Shown piece by piece: positions 1-7,911 of a DNA stretch of 40,334 nucleotides (position 1 is the stretch's first letter; every line of letters starts with the position of its first letter). This DNA comes from Pseudoalteromonas sp. P1-25 (lineage in GTDB: Bacteria > Pseudomonadota > Gammaproteobacteria > Enterobacterales > Alteromonadaceae), in NCBI RefSeq assembly GCF_001401805.1, contig NZ_LKDW01000036.1, positions 1 through 40,334 of the forward strand, given 5' to 3'. A program made the translations under genes and the position numbers. The notes under the pieces are model-generated. The model ran no database searches. It worked only from the letters and a program-made list of their open reading frames with translations, and was not told the DNA's origin.

Positions 1-73
1 TGGGTCATGATGGACTTGAACCATCGACCAATGGATTAAAAGTCCACTGCTCTACCAACTGAGCTAATGACCC
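1..73 (-). tRNA. tRNA-Lys (TTT), partial at window edge
   Basis: Read on the minus strand, this gives a full cloverleaf starting GGGTCATTAGCTCAG with a 7-bp acceptor stem (GGGTCAT/ATGACCC), a D loop with GTTGGTA, an anticodon loop CTTTTAA (anticodon TTT, lysine) and a T loop TTCAAGT. The discriminator A is base 1, so the CCA end falls outside the window. It is the distal member of a tandem pair with an identical copy at 146-221. Confidence 0.97.
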
Positions 74-145
74 GCTCTGTGTGCTTACTATTTAAGTGAG
101 CTGCGTAAATCCGCCGATTGAACCAATCTTTATCTTACTAAAGAA

Positions 146-221
146 TGGTGGGTCATGATGGACTTGAACCATCGACCAATGGATTAAAAGTCCACTGCTC
201 TACCAACTGAGCTAATGACCC
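146..221 (-). tRNA. tRNA-Lys (TTT)
   Basis: This is a second tRNA-Lys with anticodon TTT, 76 nt including an encoded CCA end (bases 146-148 read TGG on the plus strand). Its body is identical to the copy at 1-73, from which it is separated by a 72-bp spacer. The two are probably cotranscribed from the promoter at 275-302 and then trimmed by the tRNA-processing nucleases. Confidence 0.97.
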
Positions 222-274
222 GCTCTTTTTGCCGCATTTTGAGTGGGGTAACCATTCGTTTGCTGCGGGCGCTT

Positions 275-302
275 ATAATACTTATTTATAAAATGAGTGC
301 AA
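275..302 (-). promoter_or_regulatory. Promoter of the tRNA-Lys pair
   Basis: On the minus strand TTGCAC (297-302), a 16-bp spacer and TATTAT (275-280) form a good sigma-70 promoter about 55 bp upstream of the tRNA-Lys gene at 146-221. The following bases are GCGCCCGC, the G/C-rich discriminator typical of stringently controlled stable-RNA promoters. Start of transcription is expected near 268. Confidence 0.65.
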
Positions 303-361
303 CCGAAAATGTCTCTTTTTTTCAGTTTTTATGCCTAGGTGAGCAAAATTAAAGCGTTTGT

Positions 362-415
362 GCTCAAACTACATGCAAATACAAGATTCGCCGAGTATTT
401 CTATGTAGTTTGAGC
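362..415. repeat. Long hairpin downstream of the tol-pal operon
   Basis: Perfect 13-bp arms GCTCAAACTACAT (362-374) and ATGTAGTTTGAGC (403-415) enclose a second stem, AAATAC (377-382) with GTATTT (395-400), leaving a 12-nt loop. It lies 26 bp after the cpoB stop. No T-run follows on either strand, so it is not a classical intrinsic terminator. It may stabilise the 3' end of the tol-pal message or be a REP-like element. Confidence 0.6.
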
Positions 416-440
416 TTTAAATACACCGCTTAAATGCGCC

Positions 441-1190
441 CTAATTAGCTAAACGCTCGGTTGCAAGTTTTGCAGCAGTTGTACTCGGATATTGGTTAAT
501 TAGATCACCCAATATTTTTTGTGCCTCTTGATTTAGGCCTTGCTCTTGTAAAAGCGTGCCTAATTTTAACATGGCATCTGGTCGTTTGTTTGAGTTAGGA
601 AACTCATTAACCACCACTTTAAAATGCTCACTTGCTTTTACACCATCATTTTTAATGGTTAGCAACTGCCCAAGCCAATAATGTGCATTAGAGGCATACA
701 CAGAATTAGGATAGGTTGTTAAAAATGTTTGAAACTCAGGAATAGCTTGGTCGTAGCGTTTATCTTTCATTATTAGCGCTACTGCACGCTCATACGCCTC
801 GTTTTCAGATAAGTCACTGCTATAGGTTTGTGCATCGCTCGATTGCGTGTAATCGGTTGCAGGCGTAGCAGCAGGTTGTGTATACGCTTGGCTTACGCGG
901 TTTTCTATTTCTTGATAAAGCTCTCGCTGGCGCTGAAGTACCTTTTCAAGTTTATAGCTTTGCTCTTCAGTAACACCGCGAATTTGGCTTACTTCATCTT
1001 GAAGCAGGTTAAGTTGTTGCTGTAATTCAACTTGTAATAAGTTTCGCGACTGCATCATGTTTTCTAGTGATGCTAAACGCTTCTCTATGCTCGACTGTGA
1101 ACTTGCAGCTTCTGAAACAGGAGCGGGAGCAGCCAAAACTTGGGTGCTCCCGCTCAATATCATGGCTGCCAAAATAATTTTCGGCTTCAT
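441..1190 (-). CDS. cpoB: Cell division coordinator CpoB (YbgF), Tol-Pal-associated periplasmic protein
   Basis: CpoB couples outer-membrane constriction by Tol-Pal with septal peptidoglycan synthesis in the periplasm. The 249-residue protein has a signal peptide (residues 1-20, ending VLA-A), an N-terminal coiled coil (about 35-95, rich in Q/L/E, the trimerisation region of the family), a Q/S/T-rich linker and C-terminal TPR repeats (about 128-249; for example KDKRYDQAIPEFQTFL and NAHYWLGQL). It is the last gene of tolQ-tolR-tolA-tolB-pal-cpoB, 13 bp after pal, the usual place. ATG is preceded by a weak AAGAGA ribosome site. Length and domain order are normal for the family. Confidence 0.95.
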   Translation of the reverse strand: MKPKIILAAMILSGSTQVLAAPAPVSEAASSQSSIEKRLASLENMMQSRNLLQVELQQQLNLLQDEVSQIRGVTEEQSYKLEKVLQRQRELYQEIENRVSQAYTQPAATPATDYTQSSDAQTYSSDLSENEAYERAVALIMKDKRYDQAIPEFQTFLTTYPNSVYASNAHYWLGQLLTIKNDGVKASEHFKVVVNEFPNSNKRPDAMLKLGTLLQEQGLNQEAQKILGDLINQYPSTTAAKLATERLAN

Positions 1191-1203
1191 AATATCTCTT
1201 ATC

Positions 1204-1746
1204 TTAGTAAACTAGTACCGCACGGCGGTTTTTAGCGAAAGCTGACTCAGTGCGAGATTTAACCATTGGTTTCTCTTCACCGTAGCTAACTACTGACATT
1301 TGGCTAGCAGAAACACCTAAGCTTTGTAGGTATTTTTCTACAGCTTGGCCACGGTGCTCACCTAGTGCAATGTTGTACTCAGGCGTACCGCGCTCATCAG
1401 CGTGACCTTCAATTAATACTTTTACTGAAGGGTTTTGAACTAAAAACTCAGCATGTGCGCGAAGTAATTCTGCGTACTTGTTCTCAACAGTTGCTTTGTC
1501 GAAGTCAAAGTAAATGATTTGCTCTTGACGAAGCGCTTCATATTTTTGACGAAGTTGCTCTTCTGCTTGTTGTTCAGGTGAAATTGTTGCTACTTCAACT
1601 GTATCCGTGTTTGTTGATTGCTCAACTGCACTTTGATTTGATTGGTTAGCTGCGCCTTCATCAATATCTGAAGATGAGCTACAAGCGGCTAATGTCATTA
1701 CTGGCACAGCGATTAGCAGGCCTTTAAGTACTTTGTTAAGTTGCAT
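1204..1746 (-). CDS. pal: Peptidoglycan-associated lipoprotein Pal
   Basis: Pal is the outer-membrane lipoprotein that binds peptidoglycan and, through TolB and TolA, lets the inner-membrane TolQR motor act on the outer membrane. From the ATG at 1746 the protein has 180 residues: a lipoprotein signal with lipobox LAAC (lipidated Cys22), an acidic S/T/Q-rich linker, and an OmpA-like peptidoglycan-binding domain (about 75-180) with IYFDFDKATV, the signature GHADERGTPEYNIALGEHR and SYGEEKP. A frame extension to 1803 would overlap tolB and place 19 residues before the lipoprotein signal; the ATG at 1746 has TAGGAAT upstream and is preferred. It follows tolB by 35 bp. Confidence 0.97.
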   Translation of the reverse strand: MQLNKVLKGLLIAVPVMTLAACSSSSDIDEGAANQSNQSAVEQSTNTDTVEVATISPEQQAEEQLRQKYEALRQEQIIYFDFDKATVENKYAELLRAHAEFLVQNPSVKVLIEGHADERGTPEYNIALGEHRGQAVEKYLQSLGVSASQMSVVSYGEEKPMVKSRTESAFAKNRRAVLVY

Positions 1747-1781
1747 TGAGTAGATTCCTATTTTGAGTAAACCAGCAAATA

Positions 1782-3140
1782 TTACTGTAAATATGGCGAC
1801 CAAGCTGGTGCCTTTACTTGTCCGTCTAGCACGGGTAAACGTGCTTTAAAGCGACCGTCCATCGATACCAGCGCGAGTACCTGTTTATTATTATGAAGCG
1901 TGCTATAAATGATCATCGAACCGTTTGGCGCTATGCTCGGAGATTCATCAAGGCGAGTTCGTGTTAATACTTGAAACGCACCTGTAGCCAGCTCTTTCTT
2001 AGCAAGATGGTACTGCCCGTTGGTACGGTTAACCATCACTAATTCTTTACTGTCTGGCGTTATAGAACCCGCTAGGTTCATATCGCCGTCGAAGGTCAAT
2101 CGTTGTGACCTACCAGTTCTTAAATTTAACTTATAAATCTGGGCATTACCACCCCTTTCAGATGTAAACACAATATCCTGGCCATTTGGGTACCAAGATG
2201 GTTCAGTATCTATACTACGGTGGCGTGTAAGGCGTGTTTCTTTACGGGTTGCTAAATCTAAAACATACACTTCGGTTGCACCTGTTTTGTCTTTAGAAAG
2301 CACCAATAACATTTTTTTGCCATCTGGTGAAAACTGCGGTGCACCGTTAATACCACGGTAGCTTGTAATCAGTTCACGCTTACCTGAGTAGAGATCTTGA
2401 ATATAAATTTGGCTTTGGCGGTTTTCAAATGTTACATACGCAAGCTTAGTGCCATCAGGCGACCATGCTGGCGACATCAACGGCTCTTTTGAGCGCAATA
2501 ACACCTGCTCGTTAAAGCCATCATAGTCGGCAACCACTAACTGGTAAGGTTTTGGTTGATCTTCGCGTACAATTACATACGCAATTTTAGTTAAAAACGC
2601 GCCTTTTTCACCGGTTAGCTTTTCGTAGACTACATCGCTTATGCGGTGTGAATAACGGCGAAAGCCACTTTCACCAATTACGCTTTCACGTGCTTCTAAA
2701 ATGTGGTCTTGGCTTTTTACAAGTTTACCGTTGCTCATCATTTGCGTTTGGCCGCCGGTAATTTGCCCACGTATCACATCTACCAATTCGTAGCGTACTA
2801 GGTAACGCCCATCAGTTTGCTGATCAACTTCGCCAACGACAACCGCTTCTACACCTTGGTTTACCCAAGCTGCGTAGTCTATATCGCCATCTTTATTAGG
2901 AAGTTGCGGCATTTGTGCTACATCTACCGGTTTAAACTTACCACTGCGCATTAAATCGGCAGCAATAACATCGCTCAATTTTTGCGGAATTGGGCCAACA
3001 CCATTGTATTTAAAAGGCACTATGGCAATAGGACGTGCACCGTCTACACCTTCAGTTATTACAATTTCAAGTGCCGCATTTGCCACACCCTGAAACCCTA
3101 ATAATATAACTACAAAGGCTATTTTAATTTTGCTGAACAT
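1782..3140 (-). CDS. tolB: Tol-Pal system beta-propeller protein TolB
   Basis: TolB is a periplasmic adaptor whose binding to Pal is controlled by TolA. The 452-residue protein has a signal peptide (residues 1-22, ending VANA-A), an N-terminal alpha/beta domain (about 25-165, with RPIAIVPF and SDVIAADLMRSGKF) and a six-bladed propeller (about 200-450) made of repeats such as PAWSPDGTKLAYVTF, PQFSPDGKKMLLVLS and PSWYPNGQDIVFTSE. ATG with AAAGGAATGAT upstream; only 9 bp separate it from the tolA stop. Length and architecture match the family. Confidence 0.97.
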   Translation of the reverse strand: MFSKIKIAFVVILLGFQGVANAALEIVITEGVDGARPIAIVPFKYNGVGPIPQKLSDVIAADLMRSGKFKPVDVAQMPQLPNKDGDIDYAAWVNQGVEAVVVGEVDQQTDGRYLVRYELVDVIRGQITGGQTQMMSNGKLVKSQDHILEARESVIGESGFRRYSHRISDVVYEKLTGEKGAFLTKIAYVIVREDQPKPYQLVVADYDGFNEQVLLRSKEPLMSPAWSPDGTKLAYVTFENRQSQIYIQDLYSGKRELITSYRGINGAPQFSPDGKKMLLVLSKDKTGATEVYVLDLATRKETRLTRHRSIDTEPSWYPNGQDIVFTSERGGNAQIYKLNLRTGRSQRLTFDGDMNLAGSITPDSKELVMVNRTNGQYHLAKKELATGAFQVLTRTRLDESPSIAPNGSMIIYSTLHNNKQVLALVSMDGRFKARLPVLDGQVKAPAWSPYLQ

Positions 3141-3149
3141 ATCATTCCT

Positions 3150-4076
3150 TTAAAATTCTGGCTTGATTGTTAAATTAATATTCTTAAGTTGCTCGAACAC
3201 GTCTTTGTCTTTAGATACAGGTAATGTGTCGGCCATGCGCACAGCTCTAAGTGCTGCTTCACACACTAACTTATCACCCCCTAACGATTTAACCTGCGTG
3301 ACTAAACCATTAAACCCAAGACGAATATTTACTCGGCACTGTTGGTTTTTCATTTTTTCATCAATCAGTAAGTTTTGCTGAATACGCGCCATAATTAAGG
3401 CTCTATACTTATCAACTTCGCTTACTACTTGCTGTTGGCGTATTTTACTACGTGCAGCCTGCTCTTTAGCAAGTTGTTCTTGTAACATTTGCTCTTGCAG
3501 CGCTTGCTGACGTTTGCGTTCGGCTTCTTTGGCACGCGCTTTGGCTTCTGCTTCACGTTTTTTACGCTCTGCTTCGGCTTTTTTCAGTGCCTCTTCTTCT
3601 GCTTTACGTTTATCTGCAGCCGCTTTGGCTGCATTTTCAGCCTCTTGCTTTTGCTTTTCGGCTTGTTTTGCCTTAGCACGTTCTTTTTGTTCAATTTCAC
3701 GCGCTTTTTTAGCTTCCGCCTCAGCTTGTGCTTTTTCTTTCTCTTTTGCTTTACGCTGTTGCTCTAGCTTTTTAATATTACGGGCTTCGGCTTCACGTTG
3801 TTTACGTGCATTGGCGGCTCTGCGCTCTAAGTCGCGAATGCGCTTATCTTCAGCACGTTTTTTAGCGTCTTCTTTTTTTTGCAACTCGGCAATTTTTTGC
3901 TCAACTTGCTTTTGATCTACAGTGACCGCAGACACTGCATTATCAGGCTCAGGAATAGCCGAATTAAGCGTCACTTCCATTACTTTAGGTGCTGGAGGGT
4001 GTATATTCGCAGTTGCCCACAAAAAGCCCCCCAAACCTAAATGTAAAAGCACTGACTTGATTATAGAACTATTCAT
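3150..4076 (-). CDS. tolA: Cell envelope integrity protein TolA
   Basis: TolA is the long inner-membrane protein that spans the periplasm and connects TolQR to TolB/Pal. From the ATG at 4076 it has 308 residues: one N-terminal membrane segment (about 6-24), a very long A/K/E/R/Q-rich helical domain II (about 50-215, many KKAEAE- and KAREIEQKE-like heptads) and C-terminal domain III with CRVNIRLGFNGLV and LPVSKDKDVFEQLK. Codon bias in the Lys/Ala/Glu tract produces long open shadow frames on the other strand. The frame also opens at TTG 4097 inside tolR; the ATG, with AGGGGA upstream, fits the family N-terminus better. Confidence 0.95.
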   Translation of the reverse strand: MNSSIIKSVLLHLGLGGFLWATANIHPPAPKVMEVTLNSAIPEPDNAVSAVTVDQKQVEQKIAELQKKEDAKKRAEDKRIRDLERRAANARKQREAEARNIKKLEQQRKAKEKEKAQAEAEAKKAREIEQKERAKAKQAEKQKQEAENAAKAAADKRKAEEEALKKAEAERKKREAEAKARAKEAERKRQQALQEQMLQEQLAKEQAARSKIRQQQVVSEVDKYRALIMARIQQNLLIDEKMKNQQCRVNIRLGFNGLVTQVKSLGGDKLVCEAALRAVRMADTLPVSKDKDVFEQLKNINLTIKPEF

Positions 4077-4080
4077 GTTA

Positions 4081-4512
4081 CTACTGTTTCCCCTCAAAGG
4101 ATTCTGTCATTAAACCCACAGATGGTACGCCAGCATTCTTTAAAAAGTCCATTAATAACAATACTTCTTGGTACGAAACCTTACCAGAGCCTTTAATCAT
4201 TACTGGTACATCAGGGTTTTTCATTAGCTGAAGCTTAATAACCGCTGCCACATCCAGTGCTTCCATTGGCTCCTCTGGATCAGTTCCTATGCTTACATAG
4301 TACTTACCTGCAGAGTCAATTGAGGCAATAATGGGTGGCGTGTCTTTAGTGTCAACTAAATCCGACTCTTCCATTTTTGGTAAATCAACTTTTACACCGT
4401 GAGTAATAAGCGGTGCTGTTGCCATAAATATAATTAGCAATACCAACATTACATCAATGTAAGGTACTACATTAATTTCTGCGACCGGACGGCGCTTCTT
4501 ACGCTGATACAT
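4081..4512 (-). CDS. tolR: Tol-Pal system protein TolR (ExbD/TolR family)
   Basis: TolR is part of the proton-motive-force-driven TolQR motor in the inner membrane. The 143-residue protein has the ExbD/TolR layout: a short basic cytoplasmic N-terminus (QRKKRRPVAEINVVPYIDV), one membrane helix (about 18-38) that carries the conserved proton-channel aspartate (Asp20 in YIDVMLVLLIIF), and a periplasmic domain with VKVDLPK and MIKGSGKVSYQEVLLLMDFLK. Its start overlaps the tolQ stop by 14 bp, indicating translational coupling. Confidence 0.97.
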   Translation of the reverse strand: MYQRKKRRPVAEINVVPYIDVMLVLLIIFMATAPLITHGVKVDLPKMEESDLVDTKDTPPIIASIDSAGKYYVSIGTDPEEPMEALDVAAVIKLQLMKNPDVPVMIKGSGKVSYQEVLLLMDFLKNAGVPSVGLMTESFEGKQ

Positions 4513-5203
4513 TCGCTTTAGCCTCTATTTGGGTAGCTGCTTGACGGTGTAAAATATTGGCAAATTCTTCCATAAAGTTGATGTAGTGTGATTCTAGTTT
4601 TTCAACTTTATTAGCAAAGCGGTTATACGCAATAACAGCCGGAATAGCCGCAAATAAACCCATTGCTGTTGCAATAAGTGCCTCAGCAATGCCTGGCGCT
4701 ACCATTTGTAAAGTTGCTTGTTTAACTTCACCTAGTGCAATAAAGGCATTCATAATACCCCACACCGTACCGAATAAGCCGATATATGGGCTAATTGAAC
4801 CTACTGTCGCTAAAAACGATAAGCTCGATTCTAGTTTTTCAATTTCACGTGACAGAGCCACACGCATTGAACGGTGCGTACCTTCCATAACAATACCTGC
4901 GCTTTGAAATGTGTTCTTTTTATGGCGTGCAAATTCTTTAAAGCCTGATGTAAATAACGCTTCAATACCATGAGATTGGCCACTGCGTGATGAAATTTCG
5001 TTGTATAATTTGCTTAAGTCGATACCTGACCAAAATTTTTGTTCGAATTTTTTTGCATCAGACAAGGCATCGCTAATTGCTTTTTTGCGCTGAAAAATAA
5101 TTGCCCATGACATTACAGACATTGCTACAAGCGCTAGCATAACTAACTGCACAAGCAAACTGGCTTCTAGAATTAGATCTAAAAAGTTAAGCCCTGATCC
5201 CAC
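4499..5203 (-). CDS. tolQ: Tol-Pal system protein TolQ (MotA/TolQ/ExbB family)
   Basis: TolQ is the proton-channel subunit of the TolQR motor that drives outer-membrane constriction at division. The 234-residue protein has three membrane segments (about 15-37, 135-157 and 172-194) around a cytoplasmic loop, with the family motif GLFGTVWGIMNAF and a Pro/Ala-rich third helix MGLFAAIPAVIAYN. The start is GTG, well supported by TAGGAGTTTAAC directly upstream. It is the first gene of the tol operon; ybgC, often found just upstream, is absent. Confidence 0.97.
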   Translation of the reverse strand: MGSGLNFLDLILEASLLVQLVMLALVAMSVMSWAIIFQRKKAISDALSDAKKFEQKFWSGIDLSKLYNEISSRSGQSHGIEALFTSGFKEFARHKKNTFQSAGIVMEGTHRSMRVALSREIEKLESSLSFLATVGSISPYIGLFGTVWGIMNAFIALGEVKQATLQMVAPGIAEALIATAMGLFAAIPAVIAYNRFANKVEKLESHYINFMEEFANILHRQAATQIEAKANVSA

Positions 5204-5287
5204 GTTAAACTCCTAAATAATTTCAAAAAACGTCAATTTGGTTATTTTATGTAAATAAGACCATTGTAACGGCCATAAGTTGCATCT

Positions 5288-5316
5288 AGTGTATCGAGTC
5301 AAGAGTTTACTGACAA
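5288..5316 (-). promoter_or_regulatory. Putative promoter of tolQ operon
   Basis: On the minus strand TTGTCA (5311-5316), a 17-bp spacer and TACACT (5288-5293) resemble a sigma-70 promoter, about 85 bp upstream of the tolQ GTG. It is the best-spaced candidate I see, but other AT-rich alternatives exist. Confidence 0.4.
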
Positions 5317-5676
5317 CGGTATTGCTATGAATTGGCAACAAAAAACGTTAAACATACGGTTAATCACTTGTTTGTTTCTAAAACGCGACTGCCACGCTAA
5401 GTAAAGTACAACTAAATACAATAAAAGTGCGTAAATATACGCAGAAAACTTGATAAAATGCTGCGTTTATTCATAAAAAGTGCATAAGCACGCAAAAGCT
5501 ATTCATGTCATTGTGCATGTACTAATTTAACTAATAGTGTAACAATACAACTCACACCAGTTATTTATTAATTTTCAGCAACTTATAAAGTTAACGAATA
5601 ATTAACGCACAAGTTTCGAACAACTAAAAAATTCATCAGATTAGTTTTTTTTATCTGAAGTTTTAAATTTTCTAGT

Positions 5677-5705
5677 TTGAACAAAAAGCACATATTCCGT
5701 ATTAT
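5677..5705 (+). promoter_or_regulatory. Promoter of the candidate small RNA
   Basis: TTGAAC (5677-5682), a 17-bp spacer and TATTAT (5700-5705) give a near-consensus sigma-70 promoter on the plus strand. There is no open reading frame of useful size downstream. Transcription should start near 5712. Confidence 0.6.
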
Positions 5706-5711
5706 TCTCCT

Positions 5712-5891
5712 ATACCGAGCTTACGCACTGAATGAAAGATTTTTCATTAAGCCAAGTTCTTAGTAATAGGATTTTTAATCGTATTACATTGTTTTACTCT
5801 TTTTGGATAAAACCTAATTAAGTAAAACGTAGTTCCCTGGATTACTTCCTTCAACTTGTTGTTTGCCCGCATTATATGCGGGCTTTTTTTT
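5712..5891 (+). ncRNA. Candidate structured small RNA (about 180 nt)
   Basis: A transcript from the promoter at 5677-5705 to the terminator at 5865-5891 would fold into three successive hairpins: AATGAAA/TTTCATT (5731-5748), GTAATA-G-GATT/AATC-G-TATTAC (5763-5787) and GTTTTACT/AGTAAAAC (5791-5828, with an inner TTTT/AAAA pairing). An unpaired pyrimidine-rich stretch (5829-5864, with TTCCCTGG and ACTTCCTTCAACTTG) then precedes the terminator. This is the usual design of an Hfq-dependent trans-acting RNA. I do not recognise the family. Being an RNA at all is inference from promoter, structure and terminator; it could also be a short-peptide transcript. Confidence 0.55.
5865..5891 (+). terminator. 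Rho-independent terminator (small RNA)
   Basis: GCCCGCAT and ATGCGGGC form an 8-bp stem with a 3-nt loop, followed by eight T on the plus strand. There is no T-run on the other strand, so it acts only on plus-strand transcripts, and no protein gene lies upstream on that strand. Confidence 0.9.
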
Positions 5892-6276
5892 GCCTAAACT
5901 TTCGCGCTTCTTACTTAACCTGAATACTCAATAAAAGCGCATTTCTAAAAGCCGCGTTTTCGCTAAAAGCTTCTCACTAAAAAAACTTATATCAGCCTAA
6001 TTTAAGATGTCAGTAAGTCTCTTTATAAAAATACAATGTACTTAATTTAAATAACCACACTTTTAAGCTCTCAAAAAGTAGCAAATAAGTGCCGTGATAA
6101 ATTCAATGGTACGCAGCATAGCCACGCCAGTCTTAACGTTAAGTGAATTACAAAATGAATTTAATTTATTGGTTACATTTGCAACAAAGTGGATGAAAGC
6201 TGATTAACTATTAAGAAAATTTTACAATTAAGGGTAGGTGCAACCCGCTACATTGATTGTAACGGGCTAAATGGGG
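5892..6276. other. Gene-free stretch between ruvB and the candidate small RNA
   Basis: No credible coding frame is visible here. There is a 12-bp perfect palindrome CTTAACGTTAAG (6132-6143) and a CCCGCTAC/GTAACGGG hairpin (6244-6266) soon after the ruvB stop that could slow transcription but has no T-run. Confidence 0.6.
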
Positions 6277-7284
6277 TTAATCTTGTTTAGGAAGTAAACC
6301 AAAGTGATGGTACGCATTGTCTGACACAATTCGCCCGCGCGGTGTGCGCTGTATAAAGCCTTGTTGAATTAAAAACGGCTCAATTACATCTTCAATGGTT
6401 TCTTTTTCTTCGCCGATGGCGGCGGCTAAATTATCTAGCCCTACAGGTCCGCCCATAAATTTTTCGATAATGGCAAGTAAGTATTTACGGTCCATGTAAT
6501 CGAACCCGCTTTTATCTACGTCAATCATATCTAACGCCTGCTCGGCAACCGAGGCATTCACAGTGCCATCAGATTTTACTTGCGTGTAATCGCGTACACG
6601 GCGCAATAGGCGGTTAGCTATGCGCGGTGTGCCTCGCGAACGCTTTGCAATTTCGGTGGCTCCATCATCGCACATTTGTAAATCTAGATAATGCGCTGAG
6701 CGCCCCACTATATATGATAAGTCAGCAATAGAATAAAACTCTAAGCGCTGCACTATACCAAAACGGTCTCTTAGTGGTGAGGTAAGAGAACCTGCACGTG
6801 TGGTTGCGCCAATAAGCGTAAACGGCGGTAAGTCTAATTTAATAGATCGTGCTGCTGGGCCTTCACCAATCATAATGTCGAGTTGATAATCTTCCATCGC
6901 GGGGTAAAGGATTTCTTCAACTTGCGGGCTGAGTCTGTGTATTTCATCAATAAACAGTACATCGCCCTCTTCAAGGTTAGTAAGCAATGCAGCAAGGTCG
7001 CCGGCTTTTTCGAGCACTGGCCCTGAGGTGGTTTTAATACTTACATTAAGCTCATTGGCAACAATATTAGCAAGCGTGGTTTTACCTAAGCCTGGCGGGC
7101 CAAATATTAATAGATGATCAAGGGCTTCACCACGGCTACGGGCAGCCTCTATAAATATTTCCATTTGCTGCTTAACATGCGGCTGACCTTTGTAGTCGGC
7201 TAAAAGCTTGGGCCTTATTGCGCGGTCTATGGTGTCTTCGTTGGTTTTTTCGCTCGCGTCAATTAAACGATCAGCTTCAATCAT
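6277..7284 (-). CDS. ruvB: Holliday junction branch migration helicase RuvB
   Basis: RuvB is the hexameric AAA+ motor that drives branch migration of Holliday junctions with RuvA during recombinational repair. The 335-residue protein shows Walker A GPPGLGKTTLAN (about 64-75), Walker B LFIDEIHR, sensor 1 LIGATTRAGSLTSPLRDRFG with the arginine finger, and a C-terminal winged helix (GGPVGLDNLAAAIGEE, LIQQGFIQRTPRGR). Length matches the family. It is the last gene of ruvC-ruvA-ruvB, 7 bp after ruvA. Confidence 0.98.
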   Translation of the reverse strand: MIEADRLIDASEKTNEDTIDRAIRPKLLADYKGQPHVKQQMEIFIEAARSRGEALDHLLIFGPPGLGKTTLANIVANELNVSIKTTSGPVLEKAGDLAALLTNLEEGDVLFIDEIHRLSPQVEEILYPAMEDYQLDIMIGEGPAARSIKLDLPPFTLIGATTRAGSLTSPLRDRFGIVQRLEFYSIADLSYIVGRSAHYLDLQMCDDGATEIAKRSRGTPRIANRLLRRVRDYTQVKSDGTVNASVAEQALDMIDVDKSGFDYMDRKYLLAIIEKFMGGPVGLDNLAAAIGEEKETIEDVIEPFLIQQGFIQRTPRGRIVSDNAYHHFGLLPKQD

Positions 7285-7291
7285 GGGTTAC

Positions 7292-7909
7292 TCACAACAT
7301 TGATTTTAAAGATTCTTTAATAAGAACCTCAGTAGACATATCGGGTTTGCTTACCGATTTTACTGCTTTTTGCGCCTGTGGCAATTTATAACCTAACGCA
7401 ACAAGTGCCGATACGGCATCGTCTGCGGCATTATTGGCAATAGTTGCATCGCAAGCGGGCTCTATTACGGCATTATCGCTAAATGGCGTAAATAAATCAT
7501 TACCCCAATCTTTTAAGCGGTCTTTCATTTCAAGCACTAAACGTTCAGCGGTTTTTTTACCCACACCCGGTAATTTAACCAAGGTTGTGGCGTCTTCGTT
7601 GTTTACGCAACTTACAAATTGTTGCGCCGACATGCCCGACAAAATCGCTAAGCCTAGTTTAGGCCCCACGCCATTTGCCTTTAGTAATTCTCTAAACAGC
7701 GCGCGCTCGGTTTTATTATTAAAGCCAAATAATAGTTGTGCGTCTTCGCGTACTACAAAATGCGTGTACACGATGGCGTTTTCGCCAACATTGGGTAAGT
7801 CGTAAAAACAGGTCATGGGCATTTGTACTTCGTAGCCTACGCCGCTTACTTCTAATAAAATTTCGGGCGGCTGCTTTTCAACTAAAATGCCATTTAAACG
7901 GCCAATCAT
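7292..7909 (-). CDS. ruvA: Holliday junction branch migration protein RuvA
   Basis: RuvA tetramers bind the Holliday junction and load RuvB. The 205-residue protein has an N-terminal OB domain starting MIGRLNGILVEKQPPEILLE, a central pair of helix-hairpin-helix motifs (LLKANGVGPKLGLAILSG and LVKLPGVGKKTAERLVLEMK), and, after a linker, a C-terminal three-helix domain (DAVSALVALGYKLPQAQKAV) that contacts RuvB. It lies 2 bp after ruvC. Confidence 0.98.
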   Translation of the reverse strand: MIGRLNGILVEKQPPEILLEVSGVGYEVQMPMTCFYDLPNVGENAIVYTHFVVREDAQLLFGFNNKTERALFRELLKANGVGPKLGLAILSGMSAQQFVSCVNNEDATTLVKLPGVGKKTAERLVLEMKDRLKDWGNDLFTPFSDNAVIEPACDATIANNAADDAVSALVALGYKLPQAQKAVKSVSKPDMSTEVLIKESLKSML

Positions 7910-7911
7910 AT

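Noticed and set aside
828..1025. Plus-strand open frame opposite cpoB
   Set aside because: Antisense shadow of a well-supported gene without its own signals.
3489..3915. Long plus-strand open frames rich in Ser/Ala/Phe/Cys opposite tolA
   Set aside because: They are shadows of the Lys/Ala/Glu-rich tolA repeat region; composition is low-complexity and no ribosome site or homology is seen.
5831..5840. Similarity of the small RNA candidate to ArcZ (TTCCCTGG)
   Set aside because: The shared core is 8 bases; the hairpins, terminator and gene neighbourhood do not match ArcZ.
6244..6266. CCCGCTAC/GTAACGGG hairpin after ruvB as a terminator
   Set aside because: It has an 8-bp stem but no T-run on the minus strand, so I do not call it a terminator.
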